A stretch of DNA of 64,000 bases from assembly GCA_013398295.1 (NCBI GenBank), contig VZSF01006717.1, positions 868,001 to 932,000 of the forward strand. Direction: 5' to 3'. This document shows positions 61,452 to 64,000 of this stretch, piece by piece; within the stretch, counting starts at the first letter, position 1; the number at the start of each line of letters is the position of its first letter. The notes beneath the pieces are model-generated. The model was not told the DNA's origin, ran no database searches, and was given only the letters and a program-made list of their open reading frames with translations. This DNA comes from Chionis minor (Eukaryota > Chordata > Aves > Charadriiformes > Chionididae). The position numbers and the translations under genes were made by a program.

Positions 61452-61720
61452 GGGTTTCCGCGCTCCCAGGGCCGTACCGGCGCAGGCCGGGGGGGCCGCA
61501 GTGACAGGGCCCGGTCCCCCGACTACGGTGCTGCTGTGCCCCCTTCCTCCCTGCCTCCCTCCCTGCCTGCCTGCCGAGCTGGGCCCCGCGCCGAGCCGGT
61601 GTTTCTCAGCCGGCCCCAGGGCGGGAGATGGGACGGGCTGGCGCGAACAGAAGCGAGTGTAAAGCCGAGGCTTTCCCAGGGAAGGACGCAGTCCTGCTGG
61701 TCCCCCTGTCCTGTGCAGCC

Positions 61721-62087
61721 CGGGGGTACCCCCTGTTTCTCTGGATGGACACCGGCACCCTCCCCCGCCGCAAATGCTTCCTGATGCTATTTTCAAAGGA
61801 CAAAACTGGCTGTGGGAAAAAAATCACCCTGGAAATAAGCTGAAAGCTTCATGTTCCTGGAGCATTGAGATCCTAGAGTGACTTAAGGTTATAAAAAAGT
61901 TAAGCTGGAGCTCGATCATTTTTTAAAGTAGATGATATCATAGCAAGTGTGCAATAGCAGGGCTTGGACTGTGTGACCAGGAAGTTACTTCAAGCCCTAT
62001 GTTCATTTCTTATCACAGTCCACCTTGAGCTGGAGCCATACTTTTTTCATTTAGTACCTCATGCTGTTTTTTGCTTTTCTACTCTAG
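61721..62087 (+). other. ABCC10: ABCC10 5' intron (before first coding exon)
   Basis: Sequence between the CpG island and the acceptor at 62081-62087 (ACTCTAG, preceded by a T-rich tract). The acceptor upstream of the ATG shows that at least one noncoding exon lies further upstream. Confidence 0.5.
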
Positions 62088-62284
62088 GAGCTCCCGTCTC
62101 TTGCATTCAATTCCCAGCAAAAGATGGAGAACATCCTGGCTGGTTTGTGTGGGACCAGCCCAGAAGATCCACTCCCTGTGTGGGTTCATGGCAGCGTTGG
62201 CCATTGCTTTAACCAGCTGGCATTAAATGTGATTCCTCATGTGATCCTTGCAGTGGTCAGTGCCTGCTTCCTTGGCACTCCAAG
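62088..62284 (+). CDS. ABCC10: ABCC10 first coding exon (36 nt 5'UTR, then ATG)
   Basis: Acceptor ACTCTAG ends at 62087; the ATG is at 62124-62126; donor AG|GTATGA follows 62284. The exon encodes 53 codons ending SACFLGTP plus two bases of Arg, covering the first transmembrane helix. Confidence 0.93.
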
Positions 62285-64000
62285 GTATGACAACTAACTT
62301 GTCTAGCTCTTGATTATTTAGCAGGACTGGCAGTGGGGTGGAAAGGCTGGAAATTAGATCTCCCTATAATGTGCTGAATATGTAATTAGAGAAGAACACA
62401 GTGTTACAATGCTATTATATTTGTCAGCGTCTGTCCTAATTCGGTGTATGGTGTACAGCTTTGGTCCCTCCATTGCAGAAGGAATCCAGAAAGAATAGAG
62501 AGAATAGTGAGCATAAAATCATAGAAAATAATTCAAAAGCATTTCAGTAAATGAGGATTGGGAAAACTGTGAGTTTCTGGGAGAGAATATAAATCCAAGG
62601 TGGTGTGGAAGATAAGATAATAAGGGGTTCAGAGAAACACAAAATTATTTTTTTTGTTTACTCTCTTCTGAAATCTGTAAACATGGCATCTTTCATTGAT
62701 ATTGAAAGGCCACAAATTATAATGAATCAAGTGATAATGAAGTATTTTGTTGGGCAATAGATTATGGACTTTACGTACACAGCATACTGAAACCAGCAAT
62801 GGTAAAAGTAATGTTTCTAGTGAAAATATCACAAAGACAAGAAAAACCAAGGGTCAGAGATGTGACACAGAATTTGATCACCCAGAAATCTGTTTGAAAG
62901 AGGTTAAATATACTCTTTTTTTTTTTTGTTTGGTTTTTTTGTTTGTTTGTTAATCCTCAAGGATTAGAGAGTGGCTTAACCACAAAATATCACAGATTGC
63001 AAACAAAATTCTGTAGAGAAATGCTCTTCTTTGGTAGCATTTGAATCTCTGGTACTGATCAGATACTGGGCTGTATTGACTTGATGTCGGTTAGCAATGC
63101 CTACAGTTTGAAAAAATTAAAAATCTAAGGAGATGAATCCAGGAGGGCAAGAGTGAATGGATAAAGGGAGGAAGAGGAGAGGAAGAAAGCAGAGTACTGA
63201 CTAAGCAGTGACGGAATTCCAACTGTAAACTTTTTTTCTGCTCTTTCCTCCTCTAGATCTGGCTCTGGGGTGCCTTGCAGGCCAGGCTGGGGATGCAGAA
63301 TTGTCACCTCTTTCGTACTTGCTGGCCTATTCCTTGCCGATACCATCCCAGCCACCATTTCTCAGGAGGATATGGGCCCTGTGTACCTGGAAGTGCTGGC
63401 CAATGGCACTGCCGCCCTGACATGGCTCACACACAGCCTCGCTCTTGTCATGCTCTGCAGGTCCGTTCACGGCTCTACTAGGGGCCCTGTGGCCCTGGCC
63501 CTCCTCACTCTCTTACCTCTACCTTCCTTCGTCATCACGCTGGTGTGGTACTGCCAAAGCAAGACAGCTTGGTCCCCTGCCCACCCTGCTGCCTCCTCCA
63601 GATTTGCCATTCTCTGTCTGCAGCTGATCTCTCTGCTTGTATATGTGATCGGCTACCTCTTACCCGCTACTGGCAGGCAAGAGTTGCTCTCCATCAATTG
63701 CTCCTGGCAACAAGACCAGGTCATCTCAGAGCCAGGGATCCCAGTGCCTCATCAGCAGAGAGTGGCAGAAGATGGTGAGAGCTGGCTCTCACGCTTCTTT
63801 TATGTTTGGATGAACCCTCTTATGAAACGCGGCTATCAGTGGAAGCTGAACCAGCCACAGGATGTGTATGTGCTTCCTCGCCACCTCCAAGCTGCCAGGG
63901 TCTGTGATCGGTTCTACTCCTGCTGGGAGAAGGCAGCAGCTCTGCACCAAGTAGAAGAGGAGACAGTGTCTCTTACTAGCCCAATCATTTCTGGAGGCAA
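62124..64000 (+). CDS. ABCC10: ABCC10 (MRP7), first two coding exons; 3' part outside window
   Basis: Exons 62124-62284 and 63257-64000 join through an AG|A Arg codon and give 301 residues. The protein starts MENILAGLCG (A at -3, G at +4). Hydrophobic segments at about residues 33-51, 67-85, 97-121, 130-152 and 169-190 form the five-helix TMD0 of long ABCC transporters. The L0 linker follows, then AEDGESWLSRFFYVWMNPLM, the conserved entry to TMD1. The motifs CF-QL-L-PH-LAV-SAC-LGTPR and QPQD--LP-HLQ match ABCC10. Family role: an ATP-driven efflux pump (MRP7) for amphipathic anions and some anticancer drugs, in plasma or basolateral membrane. Mammalian ABCC10 is about 1,490 residues; both nucleotide-binding domains lie to the right. 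Position next to ZNF318 supports orthology. Confidence 0.95.
62285..63256 (+). other. ABCC10: ABCC10 intron between first two coding exons
   Basis: A 0.97-kb intron. It contains a probable old CR1 fragment (about 62436-62560) and a T/GTTT tract near 62914-62950. Confidence 0.6.
62436..62560 (+). mobile_element. Possible ancient CR1/L3-type fragment
   Basis: TGTACAGCTTTGGTCCCTCC followed by CAGAAGGAATCCAGAAAGAA and later GAGGATTGGGAAAACTG recalls the CR1-clade segment that encodes CVQLWSP-type text. It is heavily diverged, so the family assignment is tentative. Confidence 0.35.
63257..64000 (+). CDS. ABCC10: ABCC10 second coding exon (runs off the window)
   Basis: Acceptor CCTCTAG ends at 63256. 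The exon is open to the window edge, 247 full codons, through TMD0 helices 2-5, the L0 linker and the start of TMD1 (SWLSRFFYVWMNPLMKRGY). Confidence 0.95.

Larger units (their letters stand above)
60850..61720 (+). promoter_or_regulatory. ABCC10: CpG-island promoter region of ABCC10
   Basis: A GC-rich, CpG-dense block about 0.4-1.2 kb upstream of the first ABCC10 coding exon, presumably holding the promoter and a noncoding first exon. GC-box-type sequence is abundant and no TATA box is evident. It is interrupted by an assembly gap. Long stop-free frames here are composition effects. Confidence 0.7.

Noticed and set aside
60800..61796. Long open frames in the ABCC10 CpG island
   Set aside because: They are a composition artefact and run through 68 Ns; there is no protein similarity.
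1..64000. tRNA, rRNA, miRNA genes, CRISPR arrays, endogenous retroviral genes
   Set aside because: I looked for cloverleaf, rRNA core, long-hairpin, spaced-repeat and retroviral polyprotein signatures on both strands and saw none that could be supported.

Overview
The window is vertebrate nuclear DNA, almost certainly from a bird. The genes have short exons and long introns with canonical GT/AG sites. The three promoters lie in CpG-rich islands. Interspersed repeats are sparse, and the one clear transposon is a 5'-truncated CR1 LINE, the dominant avian family. The species cannot be fixed from the sequence alone. There are no operons, phages, CRISPR arrays or prokaryotic features.

Layout. (1) Positions 1-16039, minus strand: FAM98A exons 1-7 (296 codons). 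The last exon, which should encode the Gly/Arg-rich tail, lies off the left edge. (2) 15480-16890: the CpG island of FAM98A. (3) 17000-26570: about 9.5 kb with no recognised gene, holding a tRNA-derived SINE remnant, a diverged tandem repeat, a perfect hairpin and low-complexity tracts. (4) 26570-54932, minus strand: ZNF318, essentially complete in ten coding exons (2,222 visible codons) with both U1-type zinc fingers. Only the extreme N-terminus and start codon are missing, next to an unresolved base at 54933. (5) 54400-55300: the ZNF318 CpG-island promoter. (6) 55300-60800: intergenic, with one speculative exon. (7) 60850-61720: the ABCC10 CpG island, containing a 68-N assembly gap. (8) 62088-64000, plus strand: the first two coding exons of ABCC10, which runs off the right edge. 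ZNF318 and ABCC10 are head to head, as in human 6p21.1.

The three genes do unrelated jobs: an RNA-associated arginine-methylation substrate, a nuclear zinc-finger regulator and an ABC efflux pump. I see no functional cluster and no convincing new system. The most useful leads are the join of FAM98A to the ZNF318-ABCC10 pair (different chromosomes in human), sequence lost or falsely duplicated at GC-rich gaps, an in-frame 69-bp tandem duplication in ZNF318 intron 2, a perfect 16-bp hairpin at 21834-21873, and possible alternative ZNF318 transcript ends. Exon boundaries were set by hand from splice motifs, reading-frame continuity and remembered family sequences; no database search was run.
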